From positions 24,797,044-24,861,043 of the forward strand of contig NC_084887.1 in assembly GCF_958979055.1 (NCBI RefSeq): a stretch of 64,000 nt of DNA, in the 5' to 3' direction. Source of the DNA: Alnus glutinosa. Lineage: Eukaryota > Streptophyta > Magnoliopsida > Fagales > Betulaceae. A model generated the notes under the pieces. It was given only the letters and a program-made list of their open reading frames with translations. It had not been told where the DNA came from and did not search any database. Positions 35,361 to 46,493 of the stretch are shown here, piece by piece (position 1 is the first letter of the stretch; each line of letters starts with the position of its first letter). A program made the translations under genes and the position numbers.

Positions 35361-35967
35361 TCGCTCACGAGCAAAATTAGCCTTTGAAAAAAGTTTGAAT
35401 ATTATATTATTCTTTGTGTTCTATAAATAAATAATGATATTCTTGCTTGCTTTATGTCTTCAAATATAACTGTATTTATCGACTTATTTTTTCATTCAAA
35501 TCATATATATTTTTAAATTCCCATATGCAGTTTATAAATTTTAATGTGGAGATGGAGATGGAGATCGAGTATATGTAAAGGGATAACTATTGTAATGATA
35601 TTGGTAGCTAGTTAATGGGAGAGTGCTTGTTTGGATGTCCAGCAATCATTTGGATATTTATCTGATCGAGAATTAACTCGATCTAATCAACTGACGAGCT
35701 TTATCATCGATTATCTTTTACTAGTTGCTAAATGCATGCGTGGCAATGATTTTTGTATCCGTTATATTTTTCCTAACAGTTATATATATATATATATACT
35801 ACCAGACGCTGAGAAATATGCATGTATTAAACAATGAATCAGAATTGATGGATTTAATCCCATAAAGAATATGCATTATATAACTTAAAATGTTTGTTCT
35901 ACAGATATATATATTGTTAATAGTGAGAGAACGGGAGATAAGCCAAATTGATGTGAGGGCTAAAATT
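35361..35967. other. AT-rich spacer
   Basis: Contains an (AT)n run near 35781-35798. No gene is visible. Confidence 0.4.
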
Positions 35968-37123
35968 TAGGGACGACAATTTGTACATATTCATATATCG
36001 GGTTCATGATGTATCGAGACATAGGTATAAGATTATATGGGTTCAACCGAACATGACCCATTAAATTAAACAGATCAAACATCTCAACCATGACACAACC
36101 CATTTAAATAATCAAGTGACATAGTACAACCTAACTACTTCTATGACTTAACCACAAAGCCGCAACTTATTTGATCTCATACACGACAAATTGTGTCCAA
36201 TCCCACACTCAACATTATGGTTGTCTTTGTAATCAAATGATACAATACAAAAGAAACTAAGAGGAATTGAATTACACAAATTCACGATACATACCAAACT
36301 AAGGCCAAATCACAAACACCATAAATAACTCTATATATAGCACAACAACAATCAAATTTGAAATTTCCAACTAAATCATTTACTATTAACAGAATTGGCT
36401 CCAAATGAAATTGGAATCTCATCCTTGAAATTCTAGTCGATATCCATCGCCATAATATCTTCCTCTAGCTCATCCAACTTTATTAGTGTGTGTTTTAATT
36501 TATTGAGAAAGAGAAAGAAACAGGTTCACGAAGAAGGAGGATCCGGACTTGGAGGACGAAGGGGATGGCAATAATATCAAATCTGAAGGCGAAGAGGGAG
36601 GCCAGGGTGCGAGCCTACGTTGGTGTCAGTGACTAGTGCTTTGAGAGGAAGGCTAGGCAACGCCGAGCTTCAGTTCACAGGGATAAAAGATCGAGTGGAA
36701 GAAGAATGTGAATGAGAGAGAGTAATTAGAGGGAGAGAAGAATATTACTGGCATGAGACTGAGTGTTTTTTAGTTTTTTCTTTTTTGAACTTCGGGTTTT
36801 TATTTTTTAATGATAAAAAAAAAATGTTTTAATTTATACGAGTAGATTAAGTAGGTTGACCCGATTATTAATCATGTCTAATTGGGTTAAACTAGTTTGA
36901 CTCGAATTCTATTACACTAAGAGTAATGCTAAATGTCAAATTCATGTCCTCCTAAAATTGATATGACTTTTAAAATTATCATTAGATTAAAATTCAATAA
37001 TGATTGATCACAAATGAAATGAGTCTTACATTTAGCATTACTCATTACACTAAACTCCAACTAACTAATTTTATATTGGGTTCGTGTTAATTTCGTAAGT
37101 TGTGTCAAAAATTACCGGCCCTA
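35968..37123. mobile_element. Non-autonomous hAT-like element, about 1.16 kb
   Basis: The left end TAGGGACGACAATTT mirrors the right end AATTACCGGCCCTA, read on the other strand as TAGGGCCGGTAATTT. TAGGG ends of this kind are typical of hAT elements. The flanking octamers CTAAAATT and ATAAAAAC share only a TAAAA core, so the target duplication is decayed. Inside lies CGGGTTC...TATAAGATTATATGGGT, a sequence type seen again at 60.4 kb. No transposase frame is visible. A younger MITE is nested at 36921-37043. Confidence 0.55.
36921..37043. mobile_element. Mutator-type MITE, 123 bp, nested
   Basis: Perfect 16-bp terminal inverted repeats GAGTAATGCTAAATGT, flanked by a perfect 10-bp target duplication ATTACACTAA (36911-36920 and 37044-37053). 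A 9-11 bp duplication points to the Mutator superfamily. It has no coding capacity. Confidence 0.88.
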
Positions 37124-38555
37124 ATAAAAACCATTTCCAACCATTTCCAGTAAAAGATTGTAAGGGGAAGGGGGTGTCTATCTTCACTCGTACATACAAT
37201 TCTTGAGATGGAAAAAGGAAGACGTAATTAAGATTAGAGAAACATACGAAATAACTGTGGAATTATATATATATATATATATAAAGTAGCTAGTATTAGG
37301 GATCACTTTTGCACTCCCTACGACTATTTGTGCTGAGGAATCACTACAGCAAGAGACTTATTTAGGCACACAACGTCTGATGGGATCTTTGCCAAAATTA
37401 CTAGAACATTAAGACTGTTAGACACCCGGCCTGTTTACGCATATTTATCCAGAAAGGACAAAGGGAGCGACTGGCAAATTTCATGAGCGGTGATGTTAGA
37501 GCAAGAATATTGGATTGCGCGAATTACATCCATCAGATGAAGGGTCACCCCAACAACAACAACATCATCATAGTCATCATATAATCCCAATTCCATTAGG
37601 GGTTAAGCTAGACTTGAAGGAGATGATGGAAATGGTAGGGACTGAGAGCGGAGTTGGCACTAATAGGGGCCACCATGCCTCATTTTGAGAGAGAGAGAGA
37701 GAGAGAGAGATGGGGTTTGTGGGTGACTTTTTGGCTGGTGGCTGTTCCATTACGTCACCACCAATATCCTCCTATTTTATTCTCTCCTTTTGGGGTCTTT
37801 CTGGAGGCTTTTCAGAATTGTTGATTGGTCTGTGCCGTTACTTCCTCTGACTTCACCGTTTGCTTCAGGTCTCTCTCTCTCTCTCATATATCTGCACAGA
37901 AAACTTTGAAAGATCGAGAAGCATATTCTCTGTAATTGGGTCTCTATCAGTTGCGGGTAGAGGTGGCAGTAGAGAGGGCGTTCCTTCTCTCCCTTAAGCA
38001 AATTTTGCGCCACCTTTTTTCCCGCCCTAAAGCTTACCCACCAATCCAGCTTAATCCGACAACGAGAGATAATGAGAGCTTATGATATAGAAAACAAGCT
38101 ACTACGATAACTTTTTACTCAATTTCTCTTTTAGCATTAGGGTTTCCGCTTCTTATTTAACCCTACTTGTTTTCTATTCTTCTGGTGCTCGATCCGCTTT
38201 TCCTTTTTCTGAAGCCCCTCGGGATTCGGTCCTCGACAAGTCAGACAGCCTCAGAATAGTTTTTTGTGAGGGTAGAAAAACAGTTTGGCTTCAATTCCCG
38301 AGGATACACCTAAAGTACAAGATTTTTTTTTGTATTTTGTTGTCTTTGTTTCTTGTCTCATATAACATATATAGAGGAGCTTTTCCTCTATAGTTGGTAG
38401 TTGAAGTTGAGAAAATACCCAGACCATAATATCAATCCATTTTTGGAGAAAAAGGGTTTGCTGGTTGGTGGAAGATTTGACTCACCCACTCTGCCACCCC
38501 AGAGGCCCAGATCTGTGGGTTACAACAGCTAGAGACAGTTCTTTCTTCATCTGTG

Positions 38556-38606
<51 letters not shown>

Positions 38607-40054
38607 ATACTTCTTCTTTTTGATGTTCTTCATTTTATGGTATAGTTTGCTACACTGGATCTTTGTTCCTGAGACTTGAATGTTGATGAGGTTGGACATC
38701 AAGTAGGGAACGGAGGCTTAATTTGCAGATCTAAAATCTCAAGGAGAATTCTCTTCTACAACTAATGTTAAAAATGGGCATATTATGCTTCTGATTTGGA
38801 TATACCATCTGCCTAATGAATTTAGAAAAATGAAAAATATCGAAAGTATTCTATCCTTCCATCACACACTTCTTTTGCCTTCGATCTCTTTGTTCCCCAT
38901 TTTCTTTTTCTTCATTACAGTACTCCATGATTAGACGTTAACCATTTAAAACCTTGGAGATATCTTGTCTCGTGGGAATCACAATGAGTAACACTCATAA
39001 TTGGAGACAATCTATGTTTTCTTTCTAACTCTAGAAATATCTCATGTCTGATAATCATGTTTAATGAGTATCCCCCGACATATCACGCAAAATTAATTAA
39101 TCAAAAAATGCGTTACACTTACACACGCCTATATTATGGTAAGAAATTTCACGTATTATGTTTTCCACCAAAAAAATTATCTTTTCAGTGATATTAATGT
39201 AGCTGTAAAGATAATGTTATAAGCTACGGGTGATTCATGCCAAAGGTTCAAAAGCTCGTTTTTTTTTTTGCTCATTCATATGCTGGTCGAATTTGGGTAG
39301 CTTAAGATTGCTCTTTGTATATTTCTTAGATGTAGCCATCGGAAGTGATATGTAACTAATGCTAATTTTGTCATGACCCTTGATGGAAATTCCAACTAGT
39401 ATTGATGACTAACAAATGTAATTAAACGGTTTTGTTTTATCTGTTTAAATTTTGCTGTAAGAATATATTCACTTTGTTTTATCAGACGTCGTCTATATAT
39501 ATAAATATACATTTTTTTGTAATCAGTACAAATGTGGTAGTAGTTCGGGAAACTAAAAGTGTATTTTCCGAAATCTTTTTTATTTCACATGTAGAACAAA
39601 TTAGGATATATCAAAGTTCTCTGTCTCCTTTCAAAGAATGATGAGAATTAAGGTTGGAGGCAAGAACTAGTCCATGCAGAATAATTATCTAATTCTTTAG
39701 AAGAAACTTTTGCATTTGATACTACATACTATGATGATAAAAACTTTTAGCATCCTTTTGAGACTTTAATTAGACATTTACTTTATTCCACAGTAAAGTT
39801 AGCAGGGTTCTAAAGTCTACTTCTTCTTCTTCTAATGCTATTGTACAGGCATATATATCAAGCCTGATTTAAATATCCATGTTTTTGCAATTGTAATACT
39901 CTATTTCTTTTTGTTTTTCTTTCTGGCAAATAAGCACTGCAGTAAGAGCAAAATAATACCTATATATATATAATTAAATCTAGAATGAAAGTAATTAACA
40001 TGCTTATGAGTATGCTTCTATGTATTGCAGAAGTCAAGACCTAAGCGGGGGAAT
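37124..40054 (+). promoter_or_regulatory. Upstream region and probable 5' leader of the NAC gene
   Basis: Pyrimidine- and GA-rich microsatellites typical of plant leaders occur at 37687-37711 (GA), 37868-37885 (CT) and 38559-38602 (TC). A good acceptor (TGTATTGCAG, ending 40030) lies 24 bp before the NAC ATG, so a leader intron is likely. Its donor could be CATCT|GTGAGC near 38551, which would make the intron about 1.5 kb and put the TC repeat directly inside it. The transcription start is not determined. Confidence 0.45.
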
Positions 40055-41612
40055 ATGAATGTTTTTTCTCATGTACCCCCTGGTTTTCGGTTTCATCCAA
40101 CAGATGAAGAACTTGTTGATTATTACCTTAGAAAAAAGGTGACATCACGAAGGATTGACCTAGATGTCATTAAAGATGTTGACCTCTACAAAATTGAGCC
40201 ATGGGATCTTCAAGGTATATTGTACTAATTCGTAAAAAGTTTTCAATTTCAAACTTATGTCAAGAGACTAGACAATAAAATAAAGCCTGTAACTGTAATT
40301 AATTTTTACATTTTACACAATTTCAAAAGAGATATGCAGGATAGGAACAGAAGAGCAAAGTGACTGGTACTTTTTTAGCCATAAAGATAAGAAGTATCCA
40401 ACAGGAACCCGCACAAATAGAGCCACGGCAGCAGGTTTTTGGAAAGCGACAGGAAGAGATAAGGCTATATACTCTAAGCATGACTTGGTTGGAATGAGGA
40501 AGACCTTAGTCTTTTACAAAGGCCGAGCCCCAAATGGACAAAAGTCAGACTGGATTATGCATGAATACCGGCTTGAAACTGATGAAAATGGGACTGCACA
40601 GGCAAGTACTACAAAATCATTTCAATTTCCTAATTGTCATAAACTTCAAATGCTTGCTAGCTTATGTGTACCTACTTAGAAAATGTTTTCTTTGCATTAC
40701 ATGTAAAAACTACCCGGTATTTATGCATACATATCTTGATTTTAACGAGATTTAATGAAAAATTCTGACAAAACGGTGAAATAGAAAAATAAAAATTAAA
40801 ACATGAATACACTAAATTGACACTTTTTAAAATTAAAGGGTATGATTACAAAAGTGTTAAAAGATCATGAGTAGTAAGTGAAATTTTCTCTTTTTCCTTC
40901 GATGAATGTCAGTCGATCGATTTCTTGGGTCGTATTAAATTGTGAATCTAATATATATGGGGACATTGGTGCATTCATAGAGATGCATGTTAGATATAGA
41001 TTATAATGTTACTTTTGAAATGAAAGTCGATCTGTGCTTCAATTGATGATGCAGGAAGAAGGTTGGGTTGTGTGTCGGGTATTCAAGAAGAAGATAACGA
41101 CAATGCGTAAAGTGAGCGAGCACGAATCGCCATGTTGGTACGACGACCAACTCTCATTTATGCCGGACTTGCAGGACTCACCTAAGCACAGCTCCCAGAA
41201 TAATCTGGTGTACCAGCTCCCTTATCATTGCAAGAAAGAGCTAGATTTGCCGTACCACCTTCCCCACCACGAACACTTCCTCCAGCTCCCACTTTTAGAG
41301 AGCCCAAAACTGCTCCAATCAGCTGCCACTGTGAGCTCATTTGGTGTAGCCATAAACCACGCCACCACCTTGCAAGAAGAACAAATTCAACAGGCACACG
41401 AACAAAGCCTTCATGGGGTGGATCATGTGACAGATTGGCGAGTGCTAGACAAGTTTGTTGCTTCTCAACTCAGCCATGATGATGCCGCCAACATGTTTCG
41501 CGCATCAGGGAACACGAATCTTCTCGTCAGGCACTTGGAAAAGCAAGAAATGGTGCCGGAAAATGCCTCCATGTCAAGCTCTAGTAATTGTCAAATTGAG
41601 TTTTGGAAGTGA
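40055..41612 (+). CDS. NAC transcription factor, VND4/5-like
   Basis: Three coding exons: 40055-40214, 40330-40601 and 41055-41612, giving 329 residues. The first 155 residues are a complete NAC domain with subdomains A ([18 protein letters not shown]), B, C ([21 protein letters not shown] and [10 protein letters not shown]), D ([20 protein letters not shown]) and E ([12 protein letters not shown]). The C-terminal part keeps the motif [16 protein letters not shown] and ends CQIEFWK, like VASCULAR-RELATED NAC-DOMAIN proteins. The N-terminus [11 protein letters not shown] resembles Arabidopsis NAC007/VND4. Family knowledge: VND proteins are nuclear activators that switch on xylem vessel differentiation and secondary-wall genes. 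Intron 1 is GT-AG, phase 1. Intron 2 (40602-41054) has a GC donor (CAG|GCAAGT); the nearby GT option breaks the frame. The gene appears intact; which VND paralogue it is remains uncertain. Confidence 0.93.
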
Positions 41613-42291
41613 CACCCTGCTTAAACTTATTCAACGTTATAGGGAAGTAGTGATCGATCCAAAATCCTGTACATAATAAACTGTTGGTGGGATTCTGGCT
41701 CTTCGATCTCCTAGTATTAAGTTAATACTACTGCTAAATAGTTAGTGACAAAATCATATTTCTTGTTATGTTCAAAGGGGATTTATTATATATATACGTA
41801 CGTTGCCTAAGAACTTACAGCCATGCGCTGTTTATGGAGTCGGCCGGCCAGGTGGTCGACCACTGCTATGTTTGTGTTTCAACTTAATGAATTAGTTTTA
41901 ATTTGGTATAAATAACATAATGTTTTTCGTTTATTAAGTTGTAGTTATGATTCTTCTTCAAGTTCAACAGATTCTCTCATTTTTTCCATCTTTCGTTTTT
42001 GTACGTGGTTCTATATTTTCTGCTCTATTTTGATAGATATATTTCCAAGAGAATTGAGAACATATAATGCTCGATCCTGTAAACCATCTATTTGCCAATA
42101 TGAAAATCAATTGAAAAGTTGAATAAGCCCACACTTTTGTTTATGGCGCACATTCTTAATTAAGGAGTAAATTAATGAGCTATATATTTGATATATGTAA
42201 CACTATAATTTGTTTGTTTTTGTTTTTCAACTTCTGAAGCACCACATTTTAGTTTCGTCATGGTTTGGAGAAAGTCTAACCAAAGCAAGGG

Positions 42292-42292
<1 letters not shown>

Positions 42293-42351
<59 letters not shown>
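42293..42351. repeat. (GA)n microsatellite
   Basis: About 29 GA dinucleotides without interruption. Confidence 0.95.
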
Positions 42352-42354
<3 letters not shown>

Positions 42355-44798
42355 TCATGACAAGAAAATAATATCATTATATCAATGATTACGTAAATAT
42401 TGCTTTGCTGCAAAGTTTTGCAAATTCAGGTGTGTACGTATTATATTCTTGAGTAGGTGTAGAAGGCAAGCAATTGTCATATCCAGAATATATAATATGC
42501 ATAAAGTTGGCAGTAAAAGATGATATGCACATCTAGCGGGAGGGGTTCTTGGGCTCCGTTTGTCTAGAGTAAAATGCATGTTTAGTTGAAAATATTTTTC
42601 GAAACCTACTGTTTTTTTCAATGTTTGGCTGTCATGTTGAAAATATTTTCTGCTATTTGGTCCACATTTAAAAATGTGAATTAAACTAGCTACTAACTAT
42701 AATTAGGTTTTTAGTGTTGGTAAATTCAGTGTCAAAACACTTTTTATTGTAAGTTTTAGATATATAGTTAAGCTGATCCAAAACATAAGAATTCAGGTTT
42801 ATATATGTAGTCCAGCATAGACCTATTCAAAGTAAAAGGACCATATCTTATGATTTTAAAATCAGATGTAGGAAAACTTATAGAGGTGAAAATATGATTC
42901 AAAGGGCTACAATTTTGTATTTCATGAAAAGTTTTCAATTCCAATGTTCACAAGATCAAAATGTCCGGTTGTCAATAGATCGAAAAATGAAAATTTGGAG
43001 CTGAGAAGCTGAAGTTCTCATTCAAACAAAACTATTCTGGTTCGAACAAGAATGTGTCCCGAGCTCCAAAATGACTCCATCTGTTGCTGTCCTGGCCACG
43101 TCTCGACGAAATGGTGGATCAAAAGGATTTCCAAAGAGCTTCTTTCACAACTTCATTTGAAGTCTATTCGAACGGGAGAATCATAGAATGTTTCGGTCAG
43201 AGAGTGGCTCAAACACTGCATGTTCCAAATTGCAAAACCCTAGACCTTGTTTGAACCAAATTAATCTTGTTGGAACAAGATTGCAGCAGATTGTGAAAAC
43301 CCTAGCCGACTTAATTAGTCTAAAAGGATATGCATGTTTTCTCTCATTCTATATAAGTCTCACATATACCATGACTTTCGTACGCCTAGAGTAGCATTAT
43401 TCATTTGTCGTGAGAGAGAGAGAGAGAGACCTGCAAAGTAAAGGATAGTCATAAGCATGACATGAAAAGCATTTGGGAGTGATTTAATTAATAATTATGT
43501 TTATTAGATATGTTTGGTAATGCATTTTAGGTGGCGTTTTTTGCGGTTGGATTAAAAGATCTGTGAAATGATGTAGCATAAAAGTGAAATTGTTTTTGTG
43601 TTTTAATTTAGCTGTTAGTTAATGTTTTTGTTTTGAGAAAAAAAAAAAAAAAGAAAGAGAGGTAGAAATTAAGCAAAAGTTTTAATAAACAAAGCATATA
43701 TTAATTGTTTTGTGAGTGTGAAGAAAGATATATAGCATCGATGCACCTCCTGAGACTAGTTCACGTGACTCTATTATCGATCTATATTTTTCTTACCTCC
43801 CAAATGCGTATCATTCTTTCCGGCCTCTTAAGGTAATACCATAGTTATCGATCTTAAGAGTTTGGGATCGATAGACTTGGGATTATGTTTGATGGATCAT
43901 ACCCACCCCCTACTTCAAATTACTTTTACAACTTTTTTTGCCATTAACATCGATCTTGATTTGCCCTTTGTTATATATGTTGGCTGCCAAATATTTTTTC
44001 TCTCTCTATTTTTAGTGAGAGAAGATCTCCCATCTCTCTCTTTTTTCCTCCTCATTGTGTGGTCTTTCATTGCCGCCGGCGCAATGTACGTGAGAGAGAG
44101 AGAGAGTGTTTGTATTACTATCCAATTAATTGCACAACTCTCTTTATATTTTCATACCTGACTAAAACATGTTTAAATACGTACTAGTTTTGAATGTGCT
44201 ATAACATTAATTCTTCAACTACTGGACGTGATTATATATATATGAAAATAGAAGAAAAAATGATAATGGTGATCGATGATATTCACTGCATAACTTCGTA
44301 TATATATATAACTTAGTCCTAATAGGAAAGGACAGCATAAGGCTAAAGTGCTATTCTGTGCAACTCCACAACTCTTTTTATTTCCACCTTGCATCATATA
44401 TTTCTCAATTGTTTTACCTTCTTTTTTCTTACAAGAAGTTACTTGTTAAAAAAAAAAAACAGAAGAAAAAACTTTTCATTTGAAGGATTGCATGATAGAC
44501 GACATCACTCATGCGTCATGACCCATGCCGTGGGTTTGGCGTGATCCACGGCCTAGGCATGGGTCCTTTTATCTGAATTTTTTTTTTAATTATTATAATT
44601 ATGATTTAAGGATATTTTTATCATTTTGGGAACCATATCATAATGGAAATAACTTTTATTTGGTTGAATATATTGCTTCTAAATAAGTATAGGATTTCTA
44701 ACATCAAATTTTGTGTACTTTGGCTGTCAAATTTCCATGCGATGCCCAAACTTCACTACTCGATCTCCTCGGTCGGATAAGCTTCAAATTGTTAAAAT

Positions 44799-44800
<2 letters not shown>

Positions 44801-44836
<36 letters not shown>
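44801..44836. repeat. (TA)n microsatellite
   Basis: Eighteen TA dinucleotides. Confidence 0.95.
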
Positions 44837-44837
<1 letters not shown>

Positions 44838-45567
44838 CTGGCACAACCAAAATTTGGAAGATGGGAAAAGAATCCCGGCCTACAATTTCTTTGAAATTAT
44901 GTGAATTTTTGTACAATTTTTTTTTTAAATGGTAGGGAATCCTAATCCAATTAATGGGCCATGGTTTTTTTTTTTTTTTCTTGTTCAGACCCGTATAGGA
45001 TCGATTCAAACGTTTTTTGCTCAGCCCTAAAAGTGTCCAAAAATTACCTTATTAAATTGGATTTTCTCAACAACAAAAAAAAATAGTAATAATAATTAAG
45101 ATATTTTATTCAGAATATAGGAATTGATAGTTCAGAGAAAGATAATAAATTCGAGTATATTTGCCTTCTTAAACTAGATACTATTAAAATACAGCTAGAG
45201 GGGCTTTTAAAGTGACTGATATGCCACAATCTCTACTGACAAGCTTTAGAGTTATTATACAGGATTGTGAAGGACAATTAATAGCAATTATACCATGAAC
45301 AAACGGAAATTTATGAATATTAAACTCATAAAACTATTACACCAAGAGGTCTCTTCAATTCCTAGAAGGGTTAGAGCATTTCCATCCCTTTTTTATTTAA
45401 AAACATTTTACTTAATATACTACTTTATTTTTTTGATTAATTTCTTTTCAAATGCACTCCACATTCAATTATCCATTTTTTTTCTTTTTACTTGAGAGAA
45501 AGGAAGAGAAAATGAGAATTTTTTAGGCGTGACATAGTTCAAATTCTACTACCACGATATAAATTAA

Positions 45568-45730
45568 GAGAAATGATACACATACTTTCAAGTGTTCACA
45601 TTTTGATGTAACAATGAAATTACCATTCGATGCTACATGTACTTTCATTTGTAATTTCATCTAACAGTGATTTCTACTGCCGCATCAGGAAGTGAATACT
45701 TGAAAGCATATGTGTAGAGTAGCACTTCTC
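45568..45730. mobile_element. Mutator-type MITE, 163 bp
   Basis: Ends GAGAAATGATACACATA and, on the other strand, GAGAAGTGCTACTCTACACA, flanked by a perfect 9-bp target duplication ATAAATTAA (45559-45567 and 45731-45739). The termini resemble the nested element at 36921, so they probably belong to one family. Confidence 0.85.
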
Positions 45731-46291
45731 ATAAATTAATCCCTAGCTAGTAAAATGTCCCTTGTATGCAACCCACTATATTTTTGGCATCAAAACAATT
45801 GTACTGGAGGGCATGTGAGCAACTTGAATCTTACTCATTTCATCTTTTTTCTCCCTGGCATTTGAAGGCACAGAGCACAGACCACCCACATTGAACAGAA
45901 TTATTGCCAAAATGATGACAGAAACTGTTCCATAGAATGATTTCATTTGTGTGGTATGTTTATATATACTCTATATCCACTGGACCTCTTCTGAACAAGA
46001 TCAAATAGATAGACAGAGCACATGGAGCACAATCATTTTACAAAGTATATATCAAAATTGAGTATGTAAAAGTCAAATGGTATTAAGAATGAATTAATCA
46101 CAATTACTGTAACTTTAAGGCGCATAAGGAATGATGGATACCCAGTGACATAAATTACAAGAAATGGGTGAAGGCCCAACATGTAAAAAAAAAAAAATGA
46201 AAACAGATGTCATTTAGACCACAGTATTGTACCAACAAAACTCGGTATCCAAACCTAAAACTAAATGTTTCTCACAAATCAGTAGCAAAGC
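45731..46291. other. Spacer downstream of the SKU5-like gene
   Basis: AT-rich sequence covering the expected 3' untranslated region of the minus-strand gene. No other gene is visible. Confidence 0.4.
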
Positions 46292-46445
46292 TCAGCTAAA
46301 AGTGTAAATCAGAGCAAAGACTTCCACCAGCAGAGTGAAATACAGCTTTGAGTTTCCCCTTAAGACTGATGCTGCAGAGTTGTTCGCCTCCCTGAAGGTG
46401 CAAACAAAAGTAGAATAAGAAAAGTTTCATCAATTGAGTGAATGT

Positions 46446-46493
<48 letters not shown>

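Larger units (their letters stand above)
41613..45567. other. Intergenic region between the NAC gene and the MITE at 45.6 kb
   Basis: Starts with the 3' untranslated region of the NAC gene. It contains a long (GA)n run (42293-42351), a (TA)n run (44801-44836), a short hairpin (44519-44564), and a stretch near 42545-42660 (CTCCGTTTGTCTAG, then TTGAAAATATTTT) that may be a fragment related to the TAA-flanked elements at 54.8 and 59.6 kb. No gene is supported. Confidence 0.45.

Noticed and set aside
41228..41479. Frames on both strands inside the third NAC exon
   Set aside because: They are shadows in other frames of a clearly conserved coding exon.
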